Source of the DNA: Sphingobacterium sp. xlx-96 | GTDB lineage: Bacteria; Bacteroidota; Bacteroidia; Sphingobacteriales; Sphingobacteriaceae | Length of the DNA stretch: 64,000 nucleotides | Reading direction: 5' to 3' | Assembly: GCF_011007365.1 (NCBI RefSeq) | Contig: NZ_WFKM01000002.1 | Location: 1-64,000, forward strand | Shown here: piece after piece, positions 43,695 through 53,223 of the stretch | How positions within the stretch are numbered: the first letter of the stretch is position 1 | How the letters are laid out: every line of letters begins with the position of its first letter | Notes under the pieces: generated by a model | What the model saw: only the letters and a program-made list of their open reading frames with translations | Told to the model about the DNA's origin: nothing | Database searches by the model: none | Program-made: the position numbers and the translations under genes

Positions 43695-45806
43695 CTATAC
43701 TACGTTTACTTTAAAATCTTGAAAGACTAAAGAAGCATTTACCACCTGCCCTTCCTTGGTTAGCAGCCCCTTCAATTCTGAGGTCCTTCCTTTTTCCAGC
43801 AAGTTTTTCATTTCTTTTTCTTCCAAAAAAACACCGTTCAATGTCCTCCATATTTTAAAGTCACAGCCTCGTGCATAATGATCACATTGCGCTACTTTAT
43901 CATAAAGCTGAATATTTCCGGGCTGACATTTCGGGCACTTTATTTTTCCCTTTTGCTGTGGCTTGATTTCCTCCTGTGCAATGGATATGCGAAGCTGCAA
44001 CAACTCTTTGGTAATTTTTGCAGTATAGTCCTTAATATGTTTCATAAAAACATCATAAGACACCTTATTAGCCCGCATTTCCTCCAACTTTTGTTCCCAT
44101 TTCCCGGTCAATGTCACTTTAGCTATCGATCTATCTTTGACGAGATTATAAACAGCGAGCCCCTTATCTGTTGGAACAAGTTTCTTTTTATCCCGCTTGA
44201 TATACTCTCTTTGAAACAAAGTTTCAATAGTTGCAGCACGAGTCGCAGGTGTTCCGAGTCCGCAATCCTTCATAGCTTGGCGCATTTCCTCATCCTCAAT
44301 TTCCTTTCCGGATGTTTCCATAGCCTTAAGCAATGAAGCTTCGGTATGGATAGGCTTTGCTTTGGTAAAACGCTCAGATAACTCTAGAGATAGTATCTCT
44401 AATAACTCTTCGGCTATTAATTTCGGGAGTTGTGCATTTTCATTGTCTTGATCGTCCGAGTTTTTCTCGTCATCATTTACCTCAATTTGATCAGCAGACA
44501 ACCGCCATCCATATTGCCTTATTACTGTTCCCTTAGCGATCAACTCTACTCCGTTCGCATCGATAGTTACCGTTGTAATATCTTTCAGACAGACTTCTGA
44601 AAAGCTCTCGACCATGCGCTTAGCTATCATATTATAAATATTCTGCTGTTCTTTGAGCATAGGACCAGGTTTCTCATCGGTCACTAATAGCGCATGGTGG
44701 TCCGTCACTTTTTTATCATCCACAGAACGTTTATTGAGCTTAGCTCCTATTAAATTCCCAGATATAGCCGCGATTCCTTCTTCAGCAGTATTTGCCAAAT
44801 GCTGAAAAAGGGGATCGATCTGCTCGAAGACATCCTCCCCTATATATCTAGATCCTGTCCTGGGATAGGTAATCACCTTCTTTTCGTATAATGTCTGTGC
44901 AATACCAAGTGTCTGATCAGCAGAGTAACCATACTTTTTATTTGCGTCTTGTTGCAATGAAGTCAGATCAAAGAGTAGTGGAGGCTGCTCCTTTGTTTCT
45001 TTTGCTTCAACTTTAACAACCTTAGCTTCTGTTCCAATATTGATTTTCGATATAGCTTCTTCTGCAACATCTTTTTTCTCAATTTTATCTGACGTTGCTT
45101 TAAAAGCGATACTATCTTTTTCAAATCCAGCTTGGATCTTGTAAAAAGCCTGAGGCTTAAAATCCTTATTCTCCAGATAACGAGAACAGATCATCGCCAA
45201 TGTAGGAGTTTGAACTCTCCCCAACGAAAGTAACCCCTTGTTACCAGCTGCTAGTGTAATAGCTTGGGTCGCATTAATCCCAATTAACCAATCTGATTCT
45301 GATCGAGATCGAGCAGATTCATAAAGACTATCATACTCTTGTCCCCCTTTTAGATTAGCAAATCCTTCTTTAATCGCTTTATCTGTTTGTGAAGATATCC
45401 ACAATCGTCGAAAAGGTACTTTAGAGCCTAGAAAATAATATATATTGCGAAAGATCAATTCCCCTTCACGTCCAGCATCCGTCGCGACAATGATTTCTTC
45501 CGCCTGATCAAGTAATCCTTTGATAATTTGAATTTGCTTCAAAGCACCTCCATCATCGATCTGCTTGCCGTCTTTACGGACCTTTTTGACTTCTAGCTCA
45601 AACTTATTAGGAATGATGGGTAAATTGGAAACGGACCAGTTATGATAACCATAAGCCTGTGGCGTGCACAATTGTACTAAATGTCCAAATGCATAGGTAA
45701 AAGCATAACCATTTCCTGCTATGTATCCATCCTTTACTTCCTTTGCCCCCATCACTCGGGCTAGATCTCTCGCGACAGAGGGTTTCTCTGCTATTACTAC
45801 CTTCAT
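43695..45806 (-). CDS. topB: type IA DNA topoisomerase III
   Basis: Relaxes and decatenates DNA through a 5'-phosphotyrosine intermediate. The 703-residue protein has the Toprim start KVVIAEKPSVARDLARVMG with the ATDAGREGELIFRNIYYFL acidic motif, the active-site Tyr in VITYPRTGSRYIG, and TRAATIETLFQREYI later on. The C-terminal part has a single zinc-ribbon-like CPKCQPG..CDHYARGCDF. Chromosomal topB rather than a plasmid TraE-type is assumed because neighbours are housekeeping genes. dgt lies upstream in the same direction. Confidence 0.94.
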   Translation of the reverse strand: MKVVIAEKPSVARDLARVMGAKEVKDGYIAGNGYAFTYAFGHLVQLCTPQAYGYHNWSVSNLPIIPNKFELEVKKVRKDGKQIDDGGALKQIQIIKGLLDQAEEIIVATDAGREGELIFRNIYYFLGSKVPFRRLWISSQTDKAIKEGFANLKGGQEYDSLYESARSRSESDWLIGINATQAITLAAGNKGLLSLGRVQTPTLAMICSRYLENKDFKPQAFYKIQAGFEKDSIAFKATSDKIEKKDVAEEAISKINIGTEAKVVKVEAKETKEQPPLLFDLTSLQQDANKKYGYSADQTLGIAQTLYEKKVITYPRTGSRYIGEDVFEQIDPLFQHLANTAEEGIAAISGNLIGAKLNKRSVDDKKVTDHHALLVTDEKPGPMLKEQQNIYNMIAKRMVESFSEVCLKDITTVTIDANGVELIAKGTVIRQYGWRLSADQIEVNDDEKNSDDQDNENAQLPKLIAEELLEILSLELSERFTKAKPIHTEASLLKAMETSGKEIEDEEMRQAMKDCGLGTPATRAATIETLFQREYIKRDKKKLVPTDKGLAVYNLVKDRSIAKVTLTGKWEQKLEEMRANKVSYDVFMKHIKDYTAKITKELLQLRISIAQEEIKPQQKGKIKCPKCQPGNIQLYDKVAQCDHYARGCDFKIWRTLNGVFLEEKEMKNLLEKGRTSELKGLLTKEGQVVNASLVFQDFKVNVV

Positions 45807-45914
45807 ATTATAGTATTACGTATCGAGAGTTGTGTATCGAGACACAACCTCTATACTATCACGTTATTCCTTATTTCTAATCTCCGTTCTTCTATTTCCA
45901 ATAGTCGACAAACC

Positions 45915-47264
45915 TTAGTCGAGCGACGCGATGGAAATTCCCTTTATTTTACGATACAGGTCTACCGCGTACACATCCGTCATTCCGGAAACAAAATCCA
46001 ATACAGCTCGAATTTTAGAATACGCATCTTCCTTTTCTGTATGAAATTGCGCGGGAATCATAGCTACAATCTTACGATCAAACATAGTTTTGTTTGTTTT
46101 CAGATAGGAAGGAACAAATTCTTCAAGCAAAGCATTCATCACTTTATATCCTGCTATTTCGATTTGAACTACCGTAGAAGCATTGTAAATCTCTGAAACC
46201 GAAACTTTTTCTATCCTTTTCATCTGACTTACAATCTCGGGAGACAACGCGTCAATCAACGAACTTTCAAATGTCCCCGACAGAAACTTGTCTTGATTAT
46301 TTGTAAACACTTCGGCACAGCCATTTATCAATGTGTTTATAGCTTTAGCACGCAACAACTCCACCCGGCTCCCGGAATCTTTTAGTCCGTCAAGCCTATT
46401 CCTCAACTCCTCTCCTCCACAAAGAGGCAACAAGAGTTCTTCGACTTCTTTGTAAGACAATATCTTGAGGTGGTGCGCATCTTCGAGATCAATAATATTA
46501 TAACAGATATCATCTGCGGCCTCAACAAGATACACTAGAGGGTGTCGTAAATAGCCATTGGGATTAGTCGGATCCTTTTCCAGCCCCAATTCCACAGCTA
46601 TTTTATCAAAAACAACCTTTTCTCCCTCAAAAAAACCGTATTTCTTACGATGATGATTACCTTTTATATGACCATCAATTGCCGAACATGGATATTTGAC
46701 GATAGAAGCTAATGTCGAGTAAGTGAGCGCATAGCCTTTTTCGTCCTTACCACTGAAAGCATGGGTTAGTATCCTTAATGCATTCGCATTCCCTTCAAAA
46801 TGAGTTAAGTCCGCCCACTGCTTTGCCGAAACATGCTCTTGATATTTCTGGCCTGCTCCTTGGGTAAAAAAGGACGATATAGCAGCTTCTCCCGAGTGGC
46901 CAAAGGCTGGATTTCCCAAATCGTGCGAAAGACAAGCAGATGATATAATATTGCCTACCTCTTGTAAATAAGGCACCTCTGCATCAATATCCGGGTTCTG
47001 CTTTTTCATCAGGTTATAGAACAACCTACCTAAAGAGCGCCCGACAGACGCCACTTCCAAACTATGTGTCAATCTATTATGAACAAAAACAGCACCTGGC
47101 AAGGGAAAAACTTGGGTTTTATTCTGCAGCCGACGGAACGGAGAAGAGAAGATCAACCGGTCGTAATCACGCTGAAATTCAGATCTTGCATCAAATTGTT
47201 CATTCGGAATACGATCTTCGTACCCCCATCTTTTTGCAGACAAAAGTTGTTTCCAGTTCATCAA
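45915..47264 (-). CDS. dgt: deoxyguanosinetriphosphate triphosphohydrolase (HD domain)
   Basis: Hydrolyses dGTP (or dNTPs) to the nucleoside and triphosphate. At 449 residues it has the HD-domain motifs: His in THSLEVASVGRSLGR, the metal pair in ACLSHDLGNPAFGHSGE and a distal Asp in EAADDICYNIIDLEDAH. Typical start motif RSEFQRDYDRLIFSSPFRRLQNKTQVFPL marks Dgt rather than other HD enzymes. The second Met is an equally good start. Promoter box lies 20 bp upstream (47284-47291). Confidence 0.94.
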   Translation of the reverse strand: MMNWKQLLSAKRWGYEDRIPNEQFDARSEFQRDYDRLIFSSPFRRLQNKTQVFPLPGAVFVHNRLTHSLEVASVGRSLGRLFYNLMKKQNPDIDAEVPYLQEVGNIISSACLSHDLGNPAFGHSGEAAISSFFTQGAGQKYQEHVSAKQWADLTHFEGNANALRILTHAFSGKDEKGYALTYSTLASIVKYPCSAIDGHIKGNHHRKKYGFFEGEKVVFDKIAVELGLEKDPTNPNGYLRHPLVYLVEAADDICYNIIDLEDAHHLKILSYKEVEELLLPLCGGEELRNRLDGLKDSGSRVELLRAKAINTLINGCAEVFTNNQDKFLSGTFESSLIDALSPEIVSQMKRIEKVSVSEIYNASTVVQIEIAGYKVMNALLEEFVPSYLKTNKTMFDRKIVAMIPAQFHTEKEDAYSKIRAVLDFVSGMTDVYAVDLYRKIKGISIASLD

Positions 47265-47283
47265 TATTATGGATTTTCTAGGG

Positions 47284-47316
47284 CAAACTTATATAAAATG
47301 CTTTGAATTCGCGAAT
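47284..47316 (-). promoter_or_regulatory. dgt promoter with palindrome
   Basis: Minus-strand TAAGTTTG (47291-47284) fits TAnnTTTG. A perfect 10-bp palindrome ATTCGCGAAT (47307-47316) lies where the -33 element would be, a plausible operator. Confidence 0.5.
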
Positions 47317-47449
47317 ACCTACAGGAAAAATCAGCTTGAATCTACCTGCATATTATATCTCCATTAGTGGGTTAATTCTGGGAGAATGACACGTATTAAA
47401 CTTTCGGACTAACTAAATAATTGCTATTTTTATAGAAACAATTCAAGTC

Positions 47450-48508
47450 ATGACAATCTACAAACTTCCTGATACAAAAGCTTTCGAAAGCTGCTTAAAT
47501 AATAAAAATACGCACCTGCTGACTTTCGTAAACCGTGCAGGTATGCAAATTGCCTTAAGTGATTATGGGGCTCGCTTAGTAAGTGCTTTAGTCCCAGACA
47601 AACATGGCAACCTTGTTGATGTAGTCTTAGGGTTTGATACCTTAACGGGATATATCAATGCAGGCGAACAGTATCATGGAGCTACAATCGGGAGATATGC
47701 CAATCGAATTGCTCATGGTTCTTTCAAAATAGACAATACTCCTTATACATTAGCACAAAATAATGGGGAGAATTCACTCCATGGTGGCCCCAATGGCTTT
47801 CACACAAAGGTATGGGATAGACAGGTGAGTTTGCAAAAACAAGTCGATTTTTGTTACATCTCCCTTGATGGAGAGGAGGGTTTTCCAGGTACTGTAAAGG
47901 TCAATGTTAGTTATGAATTGACCAATGAAAACGAGATCAAAATTCGCTTTCGAGCCACTACAGATAAAACGACTGTCATCAATCTGACAAACCATGCCTA
48001 TTTCAATCTGAATGGCGAGGGCAATGGCGACGTACTTAATCACATCCTACAGATCCCTTCTACGGAATACATACCTATCAACAGCAAGCAAATCCCTACC
48101 GGAGAAGTGTTCTCTGTAGAAAACACGGCCTTTGATTTCAGGGAACCAAAAAAGATAGTTGAGAATATCCATAGTCCCGAAGAACAACTACAATATGCGC
48201 AAGGTTATGATCATGGCTTTGTCAATCAATCAACGATAAGTACTGCTGCTGCAACTGCCTATTCTCAGGAAAGCGGGATATTATTAGAAGTCTTTACAAG
48301 CCAACCTAGTATACACCTCTATACAGGGAATTTTCTTTCCAATGATTTAGGAAAGTCTGGCCACCGCTATTTACGGCATGGCGGATTCTGTTTTGAAGCA
48401 CAGCATTACCCCGATAGCCCTAATCAAAAAAACTTCCCTAACGTGATCTTAGCCCCTGGTGAAGAGCTTGATCAGACGATAATTTATAAATTCAGCCTTA
48501 AAAAGTAG
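47450..48508 (+). CDS. galM: aldose 1-epimerase (galactose mutarotase)
   Basis: Interconverts alpha and beta anomers of hexoses. The 352-residue chain shows GATIGRYANRIAHGSF, NGENSLHGGPNGFHTKVW, the catalytic His in LTNHAYFNLNGEG and the catalytic Glu in GFCFEAQHYPDSPNQ. No signal peptide, so cytoplasmic. No gal operon genes surround it. A TATTTTTA box at about 47424-47431 is one base off the promoter consensus. Confidence 0.95.
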   Translation: MTIYKLPDTKAFESCLNNKNTHLLTFVNRAGMQIALSDYGARLVSALVPDKHGNLVDVVLGFDTLTGYINAGEQYHGATIGRYANRIAHGSFKIDNTPYTLAQNNGENSLHGGPNGFHTKVWDRQVSLQKQVDFCYISLDGEEGFPGTVKVNVSYELTNENEIKIRFRATTDKTTVINLTNHAYFNLNGEGNGDVLNHILQIPSTEYIPINSKQIPTGEVFSVENTAFDFREPKKIVENIHSPEEQLQYAQGYDHGFVNQSTISTAAATAYSQESGILLEVFTSQPSIHLYTGNFLSNDLGKSGHRYLRHGGFCFEAQHYPDSPNQKNFPNVILAPGEELDQTIIYKFSLKK

Positions 48509-48552
48509 GTGTAATAAATTACTTACAATAGATAAACAAATACATTTCAATT

Positions 48553-48560
48553 TATATTTG
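48553..48560 (+). promoter_or_regulatory. -7 box of the TlpA-like gene
   Basis: TATATTTG fits TAnnTTTG and lies 18 bp before ATG 48579. It overlaps the longer ORF start at 48558, supporting the shorter protein. Confidence 0.55.
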
Positions 48561-48578
48561 AGAAAAAATTATAGACTG

Positions 48579-50072
48579 ATGAATAAGAAAATCTTATCAA
48601 TTGCACTTTTAAGTGCTGGAATCGCCTTTTCTTCTGCACATGCCCAAATGGCTAAGCAGAAAGATGTCAAAATGGATGATTTGTTAAAACACCTGAACGG
48701 ATTATTCCAAAAAGGCGATGAAGCATCTAAGGTAGAGCTAGGAAAAGAAGCCCTGGCTATGTCAAAAAGCAAGAATGAGAGCTTTGTATCCATGGCTGCC
48801 AGGGTATATCAAAGCCTAGAACAAGAAGACAAAGCAGAAGCAATAAATAAAACTATTCTAAAAAAATTCCCTAAAGGAATTAAAGCGCGCTCTGAAGCTT
48901 ACGAAAAAGTTTTTGGCGATGAAAAAGCTTCTGCTGAAATTGTTGAAAAAGGATATACCGCTTGGTTAAAACAATTTCCAGCGGCTTCTTTCGAAGAAAA
49001 AGATAGAGGTATCTACGATCAAGCGGCAGTAAGCTTAGCATCCTTGTATTTCAAAGCAAACAATATCGCCAAAGCCAATAGCTACATCAATCAACTTAAA
49101 GCTAGTCCAAGCTTTGCATCTTATGCGAGCAGGATTACCTCAGGCTTAATTAAAGACCGCAACTATGACGCTGCTCTTCCGATCTTAGAAGAGGCATATA
49201 TTAGCGGTTTAGAAGCATCCAAGTCTACTGATCCGAAAATAAAAAATGGAGCAGCAGCTAGAGCATACGGATCATTAGCTCCCACTTATGCACAGGCTTT
49301 ATTAGAAAAAGGCAATGTAGACAAAGCAGTTCGTGTGATGGAAGACTTAATGAAGTCGTCTCCATATGCTGCTAGTTCTCCTAGCAATGTAATGACGTTA
49401 GCCAAGGCTTTTGCGAAACAGGGTAAAGAATTGGATGCCTTTCTATCCTTAGAAAATTTTGTGGTTAAGAACGGTAAAAATGCAGACGTAGTGAAAGAAA
49501 TGCAACCGCTTTACAACAAGTTAAATAACAATAAAGCTGATTTCAACACTTACTTTGCGGCTGTTGAAGCCAAAGCCAAGGACGCAATGGTCTCCAAGTA
49601 CAAATCGGAAATGATAAAAAAAGAGGCTCCACAATTCTCTTTAGTGAATAGAGAGGGTAAAACAGTTTCCCTCGCCGATTACAAAGGAAAAGTTGTTGTA
49701 TTAGATTTCTGGGCAACTTGGTGCGGCCCTTGTGTGATGTCATTCCCAGGAATGCAGGCAGCAGTAAACAAATACAAAGCGGACAAAGATGTAGAGTTCC
49801 TTTTTATAGATACTTGGCAGCGTGAAGAAAACTACAAAGATTTGGTAAATGAATTCATGACAAAAAACAACTACACATTTCATGTATTGTTTGATGAAAT
49901 GAAAGATCGTACCAAAGCAACGACTACCGCATACGGCGTTTCTGGAATTCCTCACAAAGTAGTTATTGATAAAGAAGGTTTTATTCGTTTTGAATCATCT
50001 GGTGGTTCCGCAGATGTCGACAAAGTAGTCAACGAGATAGAGACTAAAATAGAACTTGCTAGAAAAGGTTAA
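48579..50072 (+). CDS. periplasmic TlpA-like thioredoxin with helical-repeat N-domain
   Basis: A 497-residue exported protein from ATG 48579. Signal peptide 1-23 (SSAHAQ), then about 320 residues of TPR-like helical repeats (for example AAFEEK-type helices with AxYxQALLEKGNVDKAVRVME), then a thioredoxin fold with KEAPQFSLVNREGKTVSLADYKGKVVVLDFWATWCGPC in two parts: the peroxiredoxin/TlpA lead-in and the WCGPC redox site, with cis-Pro in VSGIPHKVVID. Likely a thiol-disulfide oxidoreductase with a docking domain. Substrate unknown. It ends at a convergent terminator shared with the PepSY-like genes. Confidence 0.88.
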   Translation: MNKKILSIALLSAGIAFSSAHAQMAKQKDVKMDDLLKHLNGLFQKGDEASKVELGKEALAMSKSKNESFVSMAARVYQSLEQEDKAEAINKTILKKFPKGIKARSEAYEKVFGDEKASAEIVEKGYTAWLKQFPAASFEEKDRGIYDQAAVSLASLYFKANNIAKANSYINQLKASPSFASYASRITSGLIKDRNYDAALPILEEAYISGLEASKSTDPKIKNGAAARAYGSLAPTYAQALLEKGNVDKAVRVMEDLMKSSPYAASSPSNVMTLAKAFAKQGKELDAFLSLENFVVKNGKNADVVKEMQPLYNKLNNNKADFNTYFAAVEAKAKDAMVSKYKSEMIKKEAPQFSLVNREGKTVSLADYKGKVVVLDFWATWCGPCVMSFPGMQAAVNKYKADKDVEFLFIDTWQREENYKDLVNEFMTKNNYTFHVLFDEMKDRTKATTTAYGVSGIPHKVVIDKEGFIRFESSGGSADVDKVVNEIETKIELARKG

Positions 50073-50120
50073 TTAAGTTAAAAAAAGAGGGTTTAATAAC
50101 CCTCTTTTTTTAACTTAATT
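50071..50120. terminator. convergent bidirectional terminator containing both stop codons
   Basis: Twenty-three-bp perfect inverted repeat: 50071-50093 pairs with 50098-50120 across a TAAT loop (GC core GAGGGTT/AACCCTC, A7 and T7 runs). The stop codon of the plus gene (50070-50072) and of the minus gene (50115-50117) both fall at or inside the stem. Confidence 0.9.
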
Positions 50121-50567
50121 AACGTCAATACGTACAAACTTACCATCCGTGTCAAACACCAAATCTAATCCATTGGTCAATTCGACATCAAATCCATACT
50201 TCTCTTTATCAATACCGTTTATCCCAGCATTATCATAGTTATCTTTTACATAATCCACGATAGGTTTCAAAACAAATGAAGTTGGTATAGACGTCATGTT
50301 TTCACGAGCTTCAACTTCTGTCCAATTTCCATTTTTATCAAATTTCACCTCTACGCCATTGTTCAAAAGCACCTGATACTCTGTACCGGACAAAGTTTCT
50401 TTTTCCCGAGTTACAGAAAGTACTTTAACATCCTTAAAGTGGTCATTTAAAAATGTATTGGCTACGGCCGGAAGATTATTCACATCAATAAGTTCTTCCT
50501 TTTCACATGACACAGCAATAAAGGCAACTGCCAACAATAAACTAAGTTTTAATATTATTTTTTTCAT
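50115..50567 (-). CDS. PepSY-like lipoprotein
   Basis: A 150-residue protein with a lipoprotein signal (lipobox AVSC at about 18-21). Two repeats of the PepSY-like/BLIP-like beta-alpha unit follow: LSGTEYQVLLNNGVEVKFDKNGNWTEVEA and KYGFDVELTNGLDLVFDTDGKFVRID. It is the paralogue of the gene upstream, 28 bp away. Such proteins in Bacteroidota are small exported sensors or inhibitors of unknown target. A two-component system lies just upstream in the same direction. Confidence 0.85.
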   Translation of the reverse strand: MKKIILKLSLLLAVAFIAVSCEKEELIDVNNLPAVANTFLNDHFKDVKVLSVTREKETLSGTEYQVLLNNGVEVKFDKNGNWTEVEARENMTSIPTSFVLKPIVDYVKDNYDNAGINGIDKEKYGFDVELTNGLDLVFDTDGKFVRIDVN

Positions 50568-50595
50568 CTTATATCGCTTTAAATTACATCAAATA

Positions 50596-51039
50596 TTAAT
50601 CGTCTATACGAACAAATTGTCCCTTTTTATTAAACTCTAGATCTATCCCGTTTGTCAACTCGACTCCGTATTTTCTACTAGAACGCGAAATCTGAACAAT
50701 CTCATTATTTGGAAAACTCTTTTTCACGTATTCAAGAATTGAAGCCGGTACAATTTTCACGGGGACAGCTTTAAGTTCTGCATCTACCTCTGTCCACTCC
50801 CCTTTAGCATCAAACTCTAACTTCACACCATCTCTAAGCTTTACATCATAACTTTTGCCAGATAATAGCTCACTTTCTTCTTTTACAAGTACCACTTGAT
50901 CTGCAGCATAATAAGTAGTAACAAAGTTTTGCGCTTTTTTAGGCAATTGCGCAAACGTAATTACCTTGTCTTGCGCATTTGCAACAACCGCAACCACTAG
51001 TAGTGCTACAGTCATTAAAGATTTAATCATTGTTTTCAT
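50596..51039 (-). CDS. secreted PepSY-like protein
   Basis: A 147-residue protein from ATG 51039 (ATG 51057 and 51030 also possible). A signal peptide ends VVANAQ and, unlike the paralogue downstream, has no lipobox Cys, so this one is soluble in the periplasm. The two repeat units are LSGKSYDVKLRDGVKLEFDAKGEWTEVDA and KYGVELTNGIDLEFNKKGQFVRIDD. A 19-bp direct-repeat motif (51167-51185) lies upstream, also present before the neighbouring two-component genes. Confidence 0.85.
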   Translation of the reverse strand: MKTMIKSLMTVALLVVAVVANAQDKVITFAQLPKKAQNFVTTYYAADQVVLVKEESELLSGKSYDVKLRDGVKLEFDAKGEWTEVDAELKAVPVKIVPASILEYVKKSFPNNEIVQISRSSRKYGVELTNGIDLEFNKKGQFVRIDD

Positions 51040-51166
51040 ACCTTTAATTTTTTTCATTTGTGATGAAGCTATCAGATTTATTCATCCCTCGATGCGATTG
51101 AATCAATCATGATGGTTTCATGTTTTTAACTTATTTTGATTTTATAATTCAAAGTTCGTACCCAAC

Positions 51167-51185
51167 TTAGGAAACAATTAGGAAT
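51167..51185 (+). promoter_or_regulatory. putative OmpR-type operator, copy 1 (before PepSY-like genes)
   Basis: TTAGGAA-ACAA-TTAGGAA-T: two identical 7-bp half-sites repeated directly with 11-bp spacing, the geometry used by OmpR/PhoB-family regulators. 17 of 19 positions match copy 2 at 53224-53242. Confidence 0.5.
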
Positions 51186-51205
51186 AGAAATGTTTTCAAA
51201 AAAAA

Positions 51206-52492
51206 TTATAAAATTTTCTGAAGTATAAAAAAATGTTTTCCTGATTCGTAAGAATAGAGAAGCTTTAGCTGATGTTGCTTTTCAAGAATAGACCGTACTA
51301 TGGATAAGCCTAGGCCATTTGAATTATTATCCTGGCTTCCTTTATAGAACCTTTCAAAAATATAATCAGGATTAAGGGCTCCTGAATTACTATCATTTGC
51401 TATATAAATTTTATCAGCAGTAATGTCAACCATCACCTCCCCGTCCTTAACATTGTACTTAAGCCCATTCCTTAATAAATTAGAAAGTAAAATACGAGCG
51501 AGGTTCATATTAAAATTCAATCTAAACGCTGCTTTTTCATTGATAGAAATGAGCACCCCTTTATGATCGGCCATATCAGTAAGTTCCTCTACTATAGATC
51601 TCACCAATGCTCCAAAGTCTACAAACTCTATCGACGCATACTGATTATTATCAATACGTGACAACATTAAAAGCGATCGATTTAAACCCACCATTCTATG
51701 CAATGCGGCTTTAGCATCGGCTATTTTAACAAGCTGTTCTTCAGTGAGATTTGAATCGTCCATTAAAAGCTCTAATTTGTTTATAGTAACTGCCAATGGT
51801 GTCTGTAACTCGTGTGAAGCATTTTCCAAAAAGAGCTTTTGGCTTTCAAATACAGCTTCGTTACGATCAATCATGTGTTTGACTTCCCGATTTAACTCCT
51901 CAAACTCCTTAACATTCGTTCGAATTATATTAAAACTAGCTGTGTCACCAAATCTATAACTACTCAGATTATCTAAAGTCAATCTAAATGGCCTCCAAGC
52001 CCTACTTAATACAAAATGATTTATAATCAATATACTGAGAATTATAACAAGATATAATACCCCTAAAGAAATTGCCAAATTAATTAAATAGTCGTCCTCT
52101 TCTACTGTTGAGGTTCGAATTTCCAAAGAATAAGGCTTCCCCTCTTTGCTATAAAATCCGGTTCGCAAGACGCGATAAGGCTCATCTTCCTCATCGTAAG
52201 GCATATAGATAAGTTCTTTAGAGAAATGGTTTTTATCGAGATCTTCTTCGCTTTTTTCTATCGGTAGAATACGAAATTGGTTAATTCCAAATTCCTTGGT
52301 ATTATCCAATATGATCGGATTATCATAAGCTTCCCTTATGATTTCGATTTTTTGATTTTTCAACCCATCATCGATGTTATCATACACTTCATCCATGAGG
52401 ATAGCATAAAATAGTAATGCCCAAACCGCCATAACAACAAGTATGGCAACAATAATAAATCGATTGGTATAATATTTTAGAGAAACAGCCAT
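51206..52492 (-). CDS. two-component sensor histidine kinase
   Basis: A 428-residue membrane kinase. Two transmembrane helices (about 12-33 and 136-160) enclose an acidic periplasmic sensor domain of about 100 residues. Then a HAMP-like region, HisKA with H227 in FLENASHELQTPLAV, and an ATPase domain ending in SNGLGLSIVRSI. It overlaps the response regulator stop/start by one base (52492). Downstream genes are two exported PepSY-like proteins, a pairing often seen with envelope-stress sensors; ligand unknown. Confidence 0.93.
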   Translation of the reverse strand: MAVSLKYYTNRFIIVAILVVMAVWALLFYAILMDEVYDNIDDGLKNQKIEIIREAYDNPIILDNTKEFGINQFRILPIEKSEEDLDKNHFSKELIYMPYDEEDEPYRVLRTGFYSKEGKPYSLEIRTSTVEEDDYLINLAISLGVLYLVIILSILIINHFVLSRAWRPFRLTLDNLSSYRFGDTASFNIIRTNVKEFEELNREVKHMIDRNEAVFESQKLFLENASHELQTPLAVTINKLELLMDDSNLTEEQLVKIADAKAALHRMVGLNRSLLMLSRIDNNQYASIEFVDFGALVRSIVEELTDMADHKGVLISINEKAAFRLNFNMNLARILLSNLLRNGLKYNVKDGEVMVDITADKIYIANDSNSGALNPDYIFERFYKGSQDNNSNGLGLSIVRSILEKQHQLKLLYSYESGKHFFILQKIL

Positions 52493-53163
52493 TACACTAA
52501 TTTATAACCTACCCCATATACAGCTTGAATATCTAGATTTGCACCTGCATCTTTCAGCTTTTTCCGCAAGTTCTTTATTTGAGAATAAATAAAATCAAGA
52601 TTATCAGCTTGATCTGCATGATCACCCCATACAGTTTCTGCCAGTGTCGTTTTTTCTAAAAGCTTTTTCGGTCTCAACAGAAAATAATATAGCATATCAA
52701 ACTCCTTCCTATTAAGTTGCAGTTCTTGGTATTCAACAAAAACCGTTCTATTATCCACATCCAATGAAACGTTTTGATACCGGATCACCGAATCACCTTT
52801 TTGGCTATTTCGTCTCACAATACTCTTAATTCTAGCTAAAAGTTCAGCGAAATGAAAAGGTTTAGCCAAATAATCATCCGCTCCTATTTCAAGTCCCAGC
52901 ACTTTATCATCCACCGAATCTTTAGCTGAAAGAATAAGTACGGAATGGGACTTGTTTTCACGTTTCAATATTTTTAGTAAGTCTAATCCATTACCTCCGG
53001 GCAACATAATATCCAATAATACGATATCGTAAGAATGATTGAGTACCTTGTCCAAACCTGCCTCGTAAGTATTAGCGCTCTCTACAAGAAAATGTTCTCT
53101 TTCCAAGAAATCCTGAATACTTCGTTGTAACTCAATCTCATCTTCAATAATAAGCACTTTCAT
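52492..53163 (-). CDS. OmpR-family response regulator
   Basis: A 223-residue regulator with receiver (acidic E7/D8, phospho-acceptor D51 in VLLDIMLPGGNG, K101-type in YLAKPFHFAE) and a winged-helix DNA-binding domain (about 125-223) with ELQLNRKEFDMLYYFLLRP and the C-terminal AVYGVGYKLV. First gene of a likely operon with the kinase. A 19-bp direct repeat (53224-53242) upstream suggests autoregulation. Confidence 0.95.
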   Translation of the reverse strand: MKVLIIEDEIELQRSIQDFLEREHFLVESANTYEAGLDKVLNHSYDIVLLDIMLPGGNGLDLLKILKRENKSHSVLILSAKDSVDDKVLGLEIGADDYLAKPFHFAELLARIKSIVRRNSQKGDSVIRYQNVSLDVDNRTVFVEYQELQLNRKEFDMLYYFLLRPKKLLEKTTLAETVWGDHADQADNLDFIYSQIKNLRKKLKDAGANLDIQAVYGVGYKLV

Positions 53164-53223
53164 CGGTGTGAATATTAAAATAAAAAAACTTTATTCCCTT
53201 AACAAACAATAATGAAACCATAA

